DNA of 30,346 nt from JALYNX01 sp044867525. GTDB taxonomy: Bacteria; Actinomycetota; Acidimicrobiia; Spongiisociales; ZC4RG35. The notes under the pieces were generated by a model that saw nothing but the letters and a program-made list of their open reading frames with translations, searched no databases and was not told the DNA's origin. The first letter of the stretch is position 1. Each line of letters begins with the position of its first letter. The stretch spans positions 1-30,346 of the forward strand of contig JBIOVB010000064.1 of assembly GCA_044867525.1 (NCBI GenBank), given 5' to 3'. The position numbers and the translations under genes were made by a program. Positions 6,937 through 15,729 of the stretch are shown here, in pieces.

Positions 6937-8269
6937 GAGTCAACCGGAGTGGAAAGCCTGGATCCGGCGCCGGGCCGGCACCCCCCTCGAGGAGCCTGTA
7001 GCGACCAATGTCGACGTCATCGGCTTCTCCGACATGGGAGGCCGGGTCGACGGGCAACAGTTGCAGTACCAGACGGTTGGTGAGAGTCACTACCTGTACG
7101 TTGGCCATCCCTGGTCCGGGGGAATCACCGTCCTCGACGTCACCTCGCCCCATGATCCACAGGTTGCTTCCTTCATCCCTTCGCCGAACGAGCACACGTG
7201 GCACATCAAGCAACAGGTGGCCGACAACATCCTGATGGCATCCTGCGAGCTCGCCTTCTTCAAACCGGGCGCCGAGCAAGCCGGGGCAGAGCGCGGTGTT
7301 CGCTTCTTCGACGTTTCCGACCCCGCCTCCCCCAAGCTCCTGTCTCATTGGCGGGGCGAGAACCCGAAGGATTACGGAGTCCATCGCAGCTGGTGGAACG
7401 GTGGGAGATATGCCTACCTGTCCAACATGATCGACGCGCCCGGCGTGTCCTATCACTGGCGGTCGGGGCGAACCCGGGTGATGACGATTCTCGATGTGTC
7501 GGATCCCGAGAGCCCGAGGCGGGTCTCCGACTTCTGGCACCCGGTGCAGACGGGAGCGGGGCCTCCCGCCCTGCCCGACGAGACGTTCGGCGTCCACTTT
7601 CCACTGGTCCACGGCGATCGGGCATACATCGCCTACTCCGACGGTGGCTTTGGGATAGTCGATGTCTCCGACCCGGAGAATGCGAAGCTGGTCAGCCACG
7701 TCCGCACCTTCCCCGACCTCACCGATGGCCAGACCCACACCTGCGTGCCTCTGGTCGAGCGGGGCATCCTGGTGGTTTGCGAGGAACCGATGGCGAACTA
7801 CGGGCTCGAGGGCCCGAAGAACATCCGCTTGTGGGACATCAGCGACGAGAGTGAACCTCGGGCGATCTCGACGCTGCCGATTCCGGAGCCGACCGAAGCC
7901 GAGCCCTATGAGAGCTATTTCCACAAGGGCGAGAGATTCGGTCCGCACAACATGCACGAGAACCACCAGGGCACGAAGCAGGTCTCGGACAAGGTGTACA
8001 ACGCCTACTTCAACGCCGGGCTGAGGGTCTTCGACATCTCCGACCCCGCCCGCCCCGTGGAAACGGCCTCATTCGTCCCTCCCACGCCAGAGACCATCGT
8101 GGACCCCCGTCCCTATATGAGAATCTTCGATGTGGTCCACGGCGGAGTGCGGGACACGTGCAGTCAGGACGTCCTCGTCGATCCCCGCGGATACATCTAC
8201 CTCAGCGGCCTGAACGACGGCATTTGGATACTGCGTGAGACCGATGCCGAGGAACCGGGCGACCGATGA
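6929..8269 (+). CDS. LVIVD-repeat beta-propeller protein A
   Basis: The product has 446 residues and no signal peptide or membrane segment, so it is probably cytoplasmic. It contains at least six LVIVD-type blade repeats (forms of hhhhDhSDPxxP): ITVLDVTSP near 66, VRFFDVSDP near 124, MTILDVSDP near 185, FGIVDVSDP near 241, IRLWDISDE near 299 and LRVFDISDP near 365. LVIVD proteins fold as propellers and mostly lack a known activity. H92, H152, H223, H270, H340 and H343 recur in protein B at 11594, which suggests a central metal or active site rather than a plain scaffold. The start at 6929 is chosen because it lies downstream of the promoter; an in-frame ATG at 6833 lies inside the -10 region. 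It overlaps the next gene by ATGA. Confidence 0.82.
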   Translation: MAESQPEWKAWIRRRAGTPLEEPVATNVDVIGFSDMGGRVDGQQLQYQTVGESHYLYVGHPWSGGITVLDVTSPHDPQVASFIPSPNEHTWHIKQQVADNILMASCELAFFKPGAEQAGAERGVRFFDVSDPASPKLLSHWRGENPKDYGVHRSWWNGGRYAYLSNMIDAPGVSYHWRSGRTRVMTILDVSDPESPRRVSDFWHPVQTGAGPPALPDETFGVHFPLVHGDRAYIAYSDGGFGIVDVSDPENAKLVSHVRTFPDLTDGQTHTCVPLVERGILVVCEEPMANYGLEGPKNIRLWDISDESEPRAISTLPIPEPTEAEPYESYFHKGERFGPHNMHENHQGTKQVSDKVYNAYFNAGLRVFDISDPARPVETASFVPPTPETIVDPRPYMRIFDVVHGGVRDTCSQDVLVDPRGYIYLSGLNDGIWILRETDAEEPGDR

Positions 8270-10596
8270 CAATCCCGGTGGAGACGGCTGGAGGCGTCCC
8301 AGGCCCGCAGAGTCGCCGTCGGTCGGTCACGATCGGAGCGCCGATCAGGAGAGTCGAGGACCGCGAGTTGGTCACCGGTGCCGGCACCTACGTCGCCGAC
8401 CTGATCACCGCCGACACCCTGCATTGCGCGTTTGTCCGCAGCCCACTCGCCCACGGGTCGTTCGACCCTCCCGACCTCGACGACGCATCCCGGATGCCCG
8501 GTGTCGTGGCCGCGTTCCGGAATGACGACCTCGGTCTTCCCGACCTGCCCTCGTCCCCTGGCCGTGGCGCCCCCGAGGCCGACGGGATGGGACAGCCCGC
8601 ATTGGCCCGCGGGCGGGTCCGTCATGTCGGCGAGCCGATTGCCGTCGTGGTCGCGGAGACCGCGGTTCAAGCGGTAGACGCCGCCGAAGCAATTTGGGTG
8701 GATATAGAGCCGCTCCCGGTGGTCACCACTGCGGACGATGCCCTTGGAGACCAGGTCCTCTTGTTCCCTGACACAGGGACCAACCTGGTGCACCGGGAGA
8801 CTGTTCTCAGCGAGGGCGAGCGCCCCGAAGTCGAGATCGAGGCTTCGGTGGAGATCGAAATCCCCAGGCTCTCCCCGGTCAGCATCGAGCCCCTGGCGTT
8901 TCTCGCCGTGCCTGAAGGTGACGGGCTTTCCGTCTGGTGCGGCCATCAGTCACCGGGAAGACTGCCCTCCCAACTCGGTGCGGCGGTCGGCCTGCCGGCT
9001 TCGAGCATCCGGGCCCGGGTTCCTGATGTCGGTGGCGCCTTTGGGACGAAGGGCCAGTACTACGTGGAATATCCGGTGGTCGCCGCCATTGCCCATCGCC
9101 TCCAGCGTCCCGTGGTCTGGATCCAGACCCGCCGTGAGCAACTGCTCAGCGGCACGCATGGGCGGGGTCAGCACATCACGGTGACCGTTGGCGGAGACCG
9201 CGACGGGCGAGTCCGGTCCGCTCAGATGGACATCGTCGGTGACATCGGCGCCTACCCGAGCACCGGCTCCCGCATCCCGTTCTTCACCCAATATCTCTCG
9301 CAAGGGCTCTACGACCTCGATCACCTCGAGGTGACAGCCACGGTCGCGGTCACCAACCGCGCCCCTACCGGCCCCTACCGGGGAGCCGGGAGGCCGGAAG
9401 CAGCGATCGCCATCGAGCGGGGAGTCGACGCGTTCGCGGCTGCGGCCGGCGTGGCGCCGGAGGTGGTCCGGCGACGGAGCTATATCGCCGAGGAGGACCT
9501 CCCCTTCACCACGCACACCGGAGCGATCTACGACTCAGGCGACTACCGGGCCGCGCTCGACCTCGCTGTCGATGTCGCCGATGTCGACTCGTGGAGAGCT
9601 GAACAGGACGAGCGACGTCGGACCGGCGGCAACCCGATCGGTGTCGGGATTGCCAGTTTCGTAGAACGGGCCGGTGGCGGGATCGGGATGGGCGAGTGGG
9701 GGAAGGTCGAGCTCCTCCCCGACGGGACGGTGGTGGTGAGGACCGGCTCGAACTCCGCGGGCCAGAGTCACAGAACGGTTTGGGCTCAGATCGCGTCCGC
9801 CGTCTTCACCGTGCCCATCGACAACGTCCGCTTCTATGCCGGAGACACCGCCGAGGTGGCGCAGAGCGTGGGGAGCTTCGCCAGCAGATCGGCGCAATTG
9901 GGCGGCTCCGCGGTTTTCCGCACTGCGGTCCTGGTGAGAGAGGCGGCGCGAAAGGTCGCAGCGCAAATCCTCGAGGCTGCCGACGCGGACATCGAATTGG
10001 AGGACGGGCAGTTCCGTGTGGTCGGCTCACCCGGCTCCGAGCTCTCTCTGGAGGAGGTCGCCGCGCAGGCAGCCGACTTCGGGGTCGACCTCGAGGCGGA
10101 AGAGATGTTCGACCCTGGAGCCCAGACCTTTCCTTACGGCGCCTACGTTGCGGTGGTCGAGGTGGAGTTGGAGACGGGCCTGGTCAACCTCTTGAAACTG
10201 GTCGCCGTGGACGACTGCGGGAACGTGCTCAACCCGATGGTGGTGGAGGGCCAACTCCACGGCTCGATCATGCAGGGCATAGGCCAGGCAATGCTCGAAG
10301 AGGTGGTCTACGACGAGGACGGCCAGCCCCTGACGTCGACCCTGATGAGCTATCTGATCCCGTCGGCGACCCAGCCCATGCCGCTGACGACACGACGCTT
10401 GTTTCATCCAGCCCCGTCCAACCCGCTCGGAGCCAAGGGAGCGGGAGAGGCCGGGTGCATCGGCGCCCCGCCTGCCATTCTGAACGCGGTCCACGATGCC
10501 CTCCGTGACCGGGGCGTCGCCTCCCTGCACTTCCCACTGACCCCCGGCAAGGTGTGGCAAGCGATCAGAGAGAGTGCGGAGAGCTCAACGCGATGA
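8266..10596 (+). CDS. Xanthine dehydrogenase-family molybdopterin-binding (large) subunit
   Basis: The 776-residue product has the usual length for a CoxL/XDH-type large subunit. An N-terminal hammerhead domain (RRVEDRELVTGAGTYVAD, with FVRSPLAHG) leads to the Mo-cofactor domains: GGAFGTKG, PYRGAGRPEA, NSAGQSHRTVWAQ, SFASRSAQLGG and the C-terminal GAKGAGEAG holding the catalytic glutamate. Such enzymes hydroxylate heteroaromatic rings or aldehydes with water. The form I CO-dehydrogenase loop AYXCSFR is absent, so CO oxidation is not supported. The FAD (CoxM) and 2Fe-2S (CoxS) subunits are missing from the window and must be encoded elsewhere or not used. It overlaps both neighbours by ATGA, implying coupled translation in one pathway. 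Confidence 0.92.
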   Translation: MTIPVETAGGVPGPQSRRRSVTIGAPIRRVEDRELVTGAGTYVADLITADTLHCAFVRSPLAHGSFDPPDLDDASRMPGVVAAFRNDDLGLPDLPSSPGRGAPEADGMGQPALARGRVRHVGEPIAVVVAETAVQAVDAAEAIWVDIEPLPVVTTADDALGDQVLLFPDTGTNLVHRETVLSEGERPEVEIEASVEIEIPRLSPVSIEPLAFLAVPEGDGLSVWCGHQSPGRLPSQLGAAVGLPASSIRARVPDVGGAFGTKGQYYVEYPVVAAIAHRLQRPVVWIQTRREQLLSGTHGRGQHITVTVGGDRDGRVRSAQMDIVGDIGAYPSTGSRIPFFTQYLSQGLYDLDHLEVTATVAVTNRAPTGPYRGAGRPEAAIAIERGVDAFAAAAGVAPEVVRRRSYIAEEDLPFTTHTGAIYDSGDYRAALDLAVDVADVDSWRAEQDERRRTGGNPIGVGIASFVERAGGGIGMGEWGKVELLPDGTVVVRTGSNSAGQSHRTVWAQIASAVFTVPIDNVRFYAGDTAEVAQSVGSFASRSAQLGGSAVFRTAVLVREAARKVAAQILEAADADIELEDGQFRVVGSPGSELSLEEVAAQAADFGVDLEAEEMFDPGAQTFPYGAYVAVVEVELETGLVNLLKLVAVDDCGNVLNPMVVEGQLHGSIMQGIGQAMLEEVVYDEDGQPLTSTLMSYLIPSATQPMPLTTRRLFHPAPSNPLGAKGAGEAGCIGAPPAILNAVHDALRDRGVASLHFPLTPGKVWQAIRESAESSTR

Positions 10597-11597
10597 CCTA
10601 CGACGTTCACGCCCACATCGTCCCCACCGAGCTCCTCGACTATCTCAGGCTCGACGGGCCCGGACTCGGACTGGAGCTTTTCGCCACCCCTGATGGCAAG
10701 GAGAAGCTGCGAGTCGCCGGCCGCCAGGAACTGGGCCCGTTCCCCCAGAGCCTCTTCGACCTCGACGCCCGCTTCTCCGCGATGGACGAAGGTGGCGTGG
10801 ATGTCCAGCTCGTTGGGCATCGCACCGAGTTCAGCGCGTATGCCCTCCCCGGCAAGGAAGGGGCCCGTTATGCGCGGGCCTTCAACCGAATCCTGGCCGA
10901 ACTGGTGGCTCGGCACCCTTCCCGGCTCATCGGGCTGGGCACCGTCCCGCTCCAAGATCCGAAGCGGGCGGCCGTCGAGCTCGCCTACCTGGTCCAGGAT
11001 TTGGGCATGGCGGGTGTCGAGATCGCGACCCACGTCGACGGGACCCCAATCGACCAGGCAGGGCTCGACCCGTTCTGGGAGGCGGCCAACGAGTTGCGCT
11101 GCATGGTTCTGTTCCATCCCAACGACCCCCTCCCCGGCCTGGACCTCGGCCGTTACTTCATGGAGAACCTCGTGGGACGACCGGCGGAGTCGACCGTCGC
11201 CATCGGCTATCTCCTTCTGAGTGGTGTGTTCGAGCGCTTTCCCGACCTGGTGCTGTGCATGGTCCACGGCGGGGGCTACATGCCGTACCAGATCGGCCGC
11301 TGGGAGAAGGGTTACAAGATGGTCCCCGGCCTGGTCGGCGCCAACCTGAGCAAGCCCCCGCTGGAGTACGTCAAGAAGCTCTACTTCGACAGCCTGGTTC
11401 ACATCCCCGAAGCCCTTTCCTTCCTCCTCGACCTGGTCGGCCCGGAACAAGTGGTGGTGGGCACCGACTATCCATACGAGATGGCGGAGCGGGCACCGGT
11501 GAATTTCATCGACTCGGTCCCGGGCCTGAGCCCCGAGGCGCGAGGCGCCATCCTCGAGGGGAACGTGCGGCGGATCCTCCAAGGTGTCCGGCGATGA
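10593..11597 (+). CDS. ACMSD-like amidohydrolase-family protein (probable decarboxylase or hydrolase)
   Basis: The 334-residue product belongs to the amidohydrolase_2 family typified by aminocarboxymuconate-semialdehyde decarboxylase. Metal-site residues are visible: H-A-H at residues 5-7 (YDVHAHIVP), the histidine in LFHPND, HGGGYMPYQIGRW near residue 225, and the aspartate in VVGTDYPYE near 290. Family members are metal-dependent decarboxylases or hydrolases of aromatic or muconic acids. It begins inside the previous stop (ATGA) and ends overlapping the second LVIVD gene (ATGA). That context suggests it acts next to the molybdenum hydroxylase on a product of ring or aldehyde oxidation, which is inference. 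Confidence 0.88.
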   Translation: MTYDVHAHIVPTELLDYLRLDGPGLGLELFATPDGKEKLRVAGRQELGPFPQSLFDLDARFSAMDEGGVDVQLVGHRTEFSAYALPGKEGARYARAFNRILAELVARHPSRLIGLGTVPLQDPKRAAVELAYLVQDLGMAGVEIATHVDGTPIDQAGLDPFWEAANELRCMVLFHPNDPLPGLDLGRYFMENLVGRPAESTVAIGYLLLSGVFERFPDLVLCMVHGGGYMPYQIGRWEKGYKMVPGLVGANLSKPPLEYVKKLYFDSLVHIPEALSFLLDLVGPEQVVVGTDYPYEMAERAPVNFIDSVPGLSPEARGAILEGNVRRILQGVRR

Positions 11598-12775
11598 TCG
11601 GTGGTCCGAGTACCGAAGCAGTGCACATGTCGATCGTCGGGCACATCGATCTCGACGGCAAGGGCGACGGGATGCACGTCAACGTGGTGGATGGCATCGC
11701 CTACATGGGCCACATGGGGTACAACGACCTGGGGACCTCGATAATCGATGTCAGCGATCCGTCTCGGCCCGCCCTGATCACCCAGATACCCCGGCCCGAG
11801 GGAACGCACAGTCACAAGGTCCAGGTCGTGGGTGAGATCCTCCTGGTCAATCACGAGCGAAATCGGTTCGAGCCGACCACGCCTGCCACCTGGAGCGCCG
11901 GTCTCGCCATCTACGACGTGTCCGACCCGGCCCGCCCCGAACAGGTCGGCTTTTACCCCACTCCAGGCACCGGGGTGCACCGGATGACGTGGTGGGAAGG
12001 CACCCACGCCTACGTGGCCGGGACCGATACCGGGTTCCTGGGCCGATTCCTCCACATTGTCGATCTCAGCGATCCCGGAGAGCCCACCCAGGTGGGCAAG
12101 TGGTGGTATCCCGGCCAGCACCAGGCCGGTGGCGAGGTCCCGGACTGGAACCATCAGTCCGAGCCTGGGCCTGGCGACGATGGCAGGCAATACGCCCTCC
12201 ATCACGCCCTCCCCTACGGCGACCGGGCCTATGGCGGTTACTGGGACGGCGGATTGGTCATCCTGGACATTGGCGACCCCGCCCATCCGAAGCTGATCAG
12301 TCGGTTGGAACTCGGCGAGGAGAGTCGGAACACCCACACCGCCCAGCGCCTCCCAGGGCGCCAAATAGTGGTGGTGACCGACGAGCAGCTGACCAGGTGG
12401 ATCGGCGTCCAGCGCCACGTATGGGTGGTCGACGTCTCCGACGAGGCCAACCCAGCGGTCATCTCCCGGTTCCCGGTCCCACCGGGAGCCCGCCACGACG
12501 AAGCCATTCGTTGGGGACCGCACAATCTGCACGAGATGAGGCCGGGTTCGTTCGTCGACCCCAACCTCGTCTTCCTCACCTACTTCGGTGGCGGGCTCCG
12601 GGTCTACGACCTGTCCGACCCAACGGCACCAGCCGAGGTCGCTCATTTGGTGCCGCCGGCGCCCCCCGGTCGGGATTCGATCCAGTTCAACGACGTCACC
12701 GTCACCGAAGACGGGCTGGTCTACGTCACCGACCGTCACGGGGACGGGCTCTACATCGTGGAGTCCGATCTGTGA
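11594..12775 (+). CDS. LVIVD-repeat beta-propeller protein B
   Basis: The product has 393 residues, lacks a signal peptide and is a clear paralogue of the 6929 product. Repeats include SIIDVSDPSRP near 49, LAIYDVSDPARP near 104, LHIVDLSDP near 153, LVILDIGDPAHP near 221, VWVVDVSDE near 276 and LRVYDLSDP near 335. Aligned segments shared with protein A include GVHR, a GDRAY...DGG blade, THT and GPHNxHE, giving shared histidines H74, H129, H203, H248, H310 and H313. The start at 11594 overlaps the upstream stop (ATGA); ATG 11627 is an in-frame alternative. Neither has a strong ribosome binding site. Retention of two divergent copies around a Mo enzyme and an amidohydrolase suggests two successive or complementary jobs. 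Confidence 0.82.
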   Translation: MIGGPSTEAVHMSIVGHIDLDGKGDGMHVNVVDGIAYMGHMGYNDLGTSIIDVSDPSRPALITQIPRPEGTHSHKVQVVGEILLVNHERNRFEPTTPATWSAGLAIYDVSDPARPEQVGFYPTPGTGVHRMTWWEGTHAYVAGTDTGFLGRFLHIVDLSDPGEPTQVGKWWYPGQHQAGGEVPDWNHQSEPGPGDDGRQYALHHALPYGDRAYGGYWDGGLVILDIGDPAHPKLISRLELGEESRNTHTAQRLPGRQIVVVTDEQLTRWIGVQRHVWVVDVSDEANPAVISRFPVPPGARHDEAIRWGPHNLHEMRPGSFVDPNLVFLTYFGGGLRVYDLSDPTAPAEVAHLVPPAPPGRDSIQFNDVTVTEDGLVYVTDRHGDGLYIVESDL

Positions 12776-12803
12776 GCAACACCCTGTCGGGAGCGGTGGG
12801 CTA

Positions 12804-13739
12804 GTGGCCCGTTACATCCTCATCAACACGGCAAGGGGACTGCTCACCCTGCTCGCGGTCTCGATCCTGGTCTTCTCTCTTGCCCGGCTCACCGGGGATC
12901 CGATGGATGTGTTGGCCCCGGTCGACATCAGCCGTGAGGACGAGGCCGCACTCCGGGAGAAATGGGGCCTCGACAAGCCGGTACCCCAGCAGTACTTCTC
13001 GTTCCTGGGCAACGCCTTCCAGGGCGATTTCGGGCCCTCCTTCAAGTACCCGACCGAGTCCGCAGGATCGGTGATCGCCGAGCGGTTACCGGCCTCGATC
13101 AAGCTCGGCCTCGTTGCCACCGTGCTCACCCTGGTCATCGGTGTTCCCCTGGGAATCCTCTCCGCCGTCAAGCGCGGCTCCCTGCTCGACCGCACGGCCA
13201 AGGGCTTCGCCCTCTTCGGTCAGTCGGTGCCCGAATTCTGGCTGGCGATCATCCTGATCTGGTTCGTGGCGGTTCGTTGGAACGTGGTGCCGACATCGGG
13301 CATCAGCGGATGGCAGAGCTACGTACTTCCCAGCATCGTCATCTCGATTTTCGGGATCGCCGCTCTGCTCCGCCTTTTCCGGTCGGCGATGTTGGAGACC
13401 CTGGGCAGCGAGTACGTGAAACTGGCCAGGCTCAAGGGCCTCTCGGAGCTCAAGGTGGTGTGGAAGCACGCACTGAAGCCGGCTTCGATCGCCCCGCTCA
13501 CCTTCTTCGGCGGCATCGCGGTGCGGATGTTGACCGGAGCCACGGTGGTCGAGATCGTCTTCGCCTGGCCCGGGGTCGGCCTTCTGGCTTACGAAGCGGC
13601 AAACGCACGCGATTTCCCAGTGGTGCAGGCGCTGGCGTTGTTCACCGCCGCCGTGATCGTGTTCATGAACCTGGCTATCGACGTCTCCTATGCATACATC
13701 GATCCGCGGGTCCGCCTCGGGCAGAAGGCGGTTGTCTGA
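12804..13739 (+). CDS. ABC transporter permease, DppB/OppB type
   Basis: This is a 311-residue integral membrane protein. An N-terminal transmembrane helix (ILINTARGLLTLLAVSILVF) is followed by an extracytoplasmic loop with the conserved LTGDP and LREKWGLDKPVPQQY segments, then about five helices. The EAA loop that contacts the ATPase is EYVKLARLKGLSELKVVWKH. It would form the pore with the next gene product. The start is GTG at 12804 with a weak GGTGGG-like site, 28 bases after the LVIVD gene. Its stop overlaps the next start (TGATG). Confidence 0.92.
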   Translation: MARYILINTARGLLTLLAVSILVFSLARLTGDPMDVLAPVDISREDEAALREKWGLDKPVPQQYFSFLGNAFQGDFGPSFKYPTESAGSVIAERLPASIKLGLVATVLTLVIGVPLGILSAVKRGSLLDRTAKGFALFGQSVPEFWLAIILIWFVAVRWNVVPTSGISGWQSYVLPSIVISIFGIAALLRLFRSAMLETLGSEYVKLARLKGLSELKVVWKHALKPASIAPLTFFGGIAVRMLTGATVVEIVFAWPGVGLLAYEAANARDFPVVQALALFTAAVIVFMNLAIDVSYAYIDPRVRLGQKAVV

Positions 13740-14695
13740 TGTCGGTGCGCAACCAGCACACCCGGGCCGTGAACGAGCCGACCGACATGCTGGAGACGAG
13801 CTTCGACGTGCAGGGGCACCCGGTCTCCCGGCCGCGGTGGCGACTGCGGCGACGCGACTCAACACGGGTGCCCTGGATTTCGATCGGGATCGTGCTCTTC
13901 GTGCTCGTGCTGCCCGCCCTGTTCGCGGATCTGATCACCTCTCACGACCCGCTCCGCGGCGTGCTCGCCGATCGGCTGACCCCGCCCTTCTGGATGGATG
14001 GTGGTTCCTGGACCTATCCCCTGGGCACCGACAAGCAGGGCCGTGACATCCTCACCCGTCTCATCTATGGGGCCCGCATTTCACTGACCGTCTCGTCGGT
14101 GACGATCCTGATCGGGGCGGTCGTGGGGTCGACCCTCGGTCTGCTCGCCGGCTATTTCGGCGGTTGGATCGACCGCTTCGTCAGCTGGTTGATCGACACC
14201 TTCCTCTCGCTCCCCCACGTCTTGCTCGCCCTGGTGGTCGTTGCCGCGATCGGCCCCTCGTTCGTGACCATCGTCGCCATCATCGCCATCACCATCTGGG
14301 CCAGCTTTGCCCGCCAGGTGCGCGGCGAGACCCTGAGCGTCAGGGAGACCGAGTACGTGGCTCGAGCCCATGTCGCCGGCTCCCCATCGTGGCGAATACT
14401 CCTCCGCCATGTGCTCCCCAACGTGGCCAACACACTGATCGTGCTCGCAACCCTCCAGGTCGGGGTGGTCATCCTCGAGGAGTCGTCCCTCAGCTTCATC
14501 GGAGCCGGCATCCCCCGTCCCAACCCGAGTTGGGGGGTGATGGTCGCCGACGGCAGGGACCAGATCCTCATCTCGTGGTGGATCTCGTTCTTCCCCGGGC
14601 TCTGCATCCTCCTGGTCGTCCTCTCCCTCAATCTGATGGGTGATTGGCTGCGAGATTTCCTCGACCCCCAGCTCCGGCAGAGGGGGCGGGGCTGA
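13739..14695 (+). CDS. ABC transporter permease, DppC/OppC type
   Basis: The product has 318 residues. A polar, arginine-rich N-terminus precedes the first helix (WISIGIVLFVLVLPALFADLI), followed by the family's PLGTDKQGRDILTRLIYGARISL segment and five further helices. The EAA loop ETEYVARAHVAGSPSWRILLRH is intact. It is the usual partner of the DppB-type permease in a heterodimeric pore. The ATG at 13739 overlaps the previous TGA, and its own TGA overlaps the ATPase start at 14695. Confidence 0.92.
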   Translation: MSVRNQHTRAVNEPTDMLETSFDVQGHPVSRPRWRLRRRDSTRVPWISIGIVLFVLVLPALFADLITSHDPLRGVLADRLTPPFWMDGGSWTYPLGTDKQGRDILTRLIYGARISLTVSSVTILIGAVVGSTLGLLAGYFGGWIDRFVSWLIDTFLSLPHVLLALVVVAAIGPSFVTIVAIIAITIWASFARQVRGETLSVRETEYVARAHVAGSPSWRILLRHVLPNVANTLIVLATLQVGVVILEESSLSFIGAGIPRPNPSWGVMVADGRDQILISWWISFFPGLCILLVVLSLNLMGDWLRDFLDPQLRQRGRG

Positions 14696-15729
14696 TGTCG
14701 CTGGAGCAGATGGCGCCGACGGAGTCCGAGGGCGGGATCGGGGCTCCGGTCCTGGAAGTGGTCGATCTCCGCACCTATCTGTACACCCGATGGGGGACCA
14801 CCAAGGCGGTCGACGGGGTGTCGTTCACTCTGCGCACCGGCGAGACTCTCGGGATCGTAGGCGAGTCGGGTAGCGGCAAGAGCATGCTCGCCCTCTCCCT
14901 GGTCAGACTCACCCCGGAGCCCGCGGGCCGCATCGTCGGTGGGCGGGTCCTGCTCAACGGGCGGGACGTCCTTCAGCTCACCGAAAAGCAGATGCGGGCG
15001 GTTCGGGGCAAGGAGATCTCCATGATCCTCCAGGACCCGCAACAGTCCCTCAACCCGGTGTTCTCGGTCGGAAACCAGCTCGAGGAGGCGATCCGGGTCC
15101 ACGACCGCGAGGTCAGCGAGCAGGAGGTTCATAACCGCTCTCTGCAGGCCCTGAAGAGCGTGAATGTCCCGGCACCGGAGCGGCGGCTCAAGAGCTTTCC
15201 CCATCAGATGAGCGGCGGGATGAAGCAGAGGATCGTCGGCGCCATGGCCATGGCCTACCAACCGCAGGTCTTGATCGCCGACGAGCCGACCACGGCACTC
15301 GACGTCACCATCCAGGCCCAATACCTGCGCCTGCTCAAGGAGCTCCAACATCGCACCGGGGTCGGGATCGTGGTCATAACCCATGACTTCGGGGTCGTCG
15401 CCGAAACCTGTGATCGGGTGGCGGTGATGTACGCCGGCCGATTCGTGGAACAGGCGCCCGTGGACCAGATTTTCGACAATCCCCGCCACCCCTACACCCG
15501 AGCGCTGCTCGACTCCCGACCCAAGGTCGATCTCAAGGCGACCCGGCTGCAGTCGATCGAGGGTCAGCCGCCGTCGCTCATCGACCTCCCGCCCGGCTGT
15601 CGCTTCGCCGCCAGGTGCGCCTACGCCGTCGACCGCTGCCAGCACGAGTACCCGCCCACCGTCGCCGTCTCCGGACAGCACGTCGCCGCCTGCTGGCGGA
15701 GCGAGGAGGCCCCGTGGGCGAGCCCCTGA
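14695..15729 (+). CDS. ABC transporter ATPase, DppD/OppD type
   Basis: The 344-residue nucleotide-binding subunit has Walker A GESGSGKS at residues 56-63, a Q-loop MILQDPQQSLNP, signature MSGGMKQR, Walker B VLIADEPTTALD and H-loop ITHDFG. The C-terminal oligopeptide-transporter extension (LPPGCRFAARCAYAVDRC) contains the cysteines that in relatives can hold an iron-sulfur cluster. It powers import through the two permeases upstream. Start and stop both overlap neighbours, as expected in a single operon. Confidence 0.94.
   Translation: MSLEQMAPTESEGGIGAPVLEVVDLRTYLYTRWGTTKAVDGVSFTLRTGETLGIVGESGSGKSMLALSLVRLTPEPAGRIVGGRVLLNGRDVLQLTEKQMRAVRGKEISMILQDPQQSLNPVFSVGNQLEEAIRVHDREVSEQEVHNRSLQALKSVNVPAPERRLKSFPHQMSGGMKQRIVGAMAMAYQPQVLIADEPTTALDVTIQAQYLRLLKELQHRTGVGIVVITHDFGVVAETCDRVAVMYAGRFVEQAPVDQIFDNPRHPYTRALLDSRPKVDLKATRLQSIEGQPPSLIDLPPGCRFAARCAYAVDRCQHEYPPTVAVSGQHVAACWRSEEAPWASP

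Noticed and set aside
8266..10596. Aerobic CO dehydrogenase large subunit
   Set aside because: The form I active-site loop AYXCSFR is missing (the loop reads YRGAGR) and the CoxM/CoxS genes are absent.
10404..12739. Two long minus-strand frames opposite the amidohydrolase and second LVIVD genes
   Set aside because: Both mirror strong sense genes, lack recognisable motifs and have compositions typical of antisense frames.
12772..12804. Ten-codon GTG frame bridging the second LVIVD gene and the first permease
   Set aside because: It ends overlapping the permease GTG, but it has no ribosome site or recognisable content, so coupling by it is not supported beyond coincidence.
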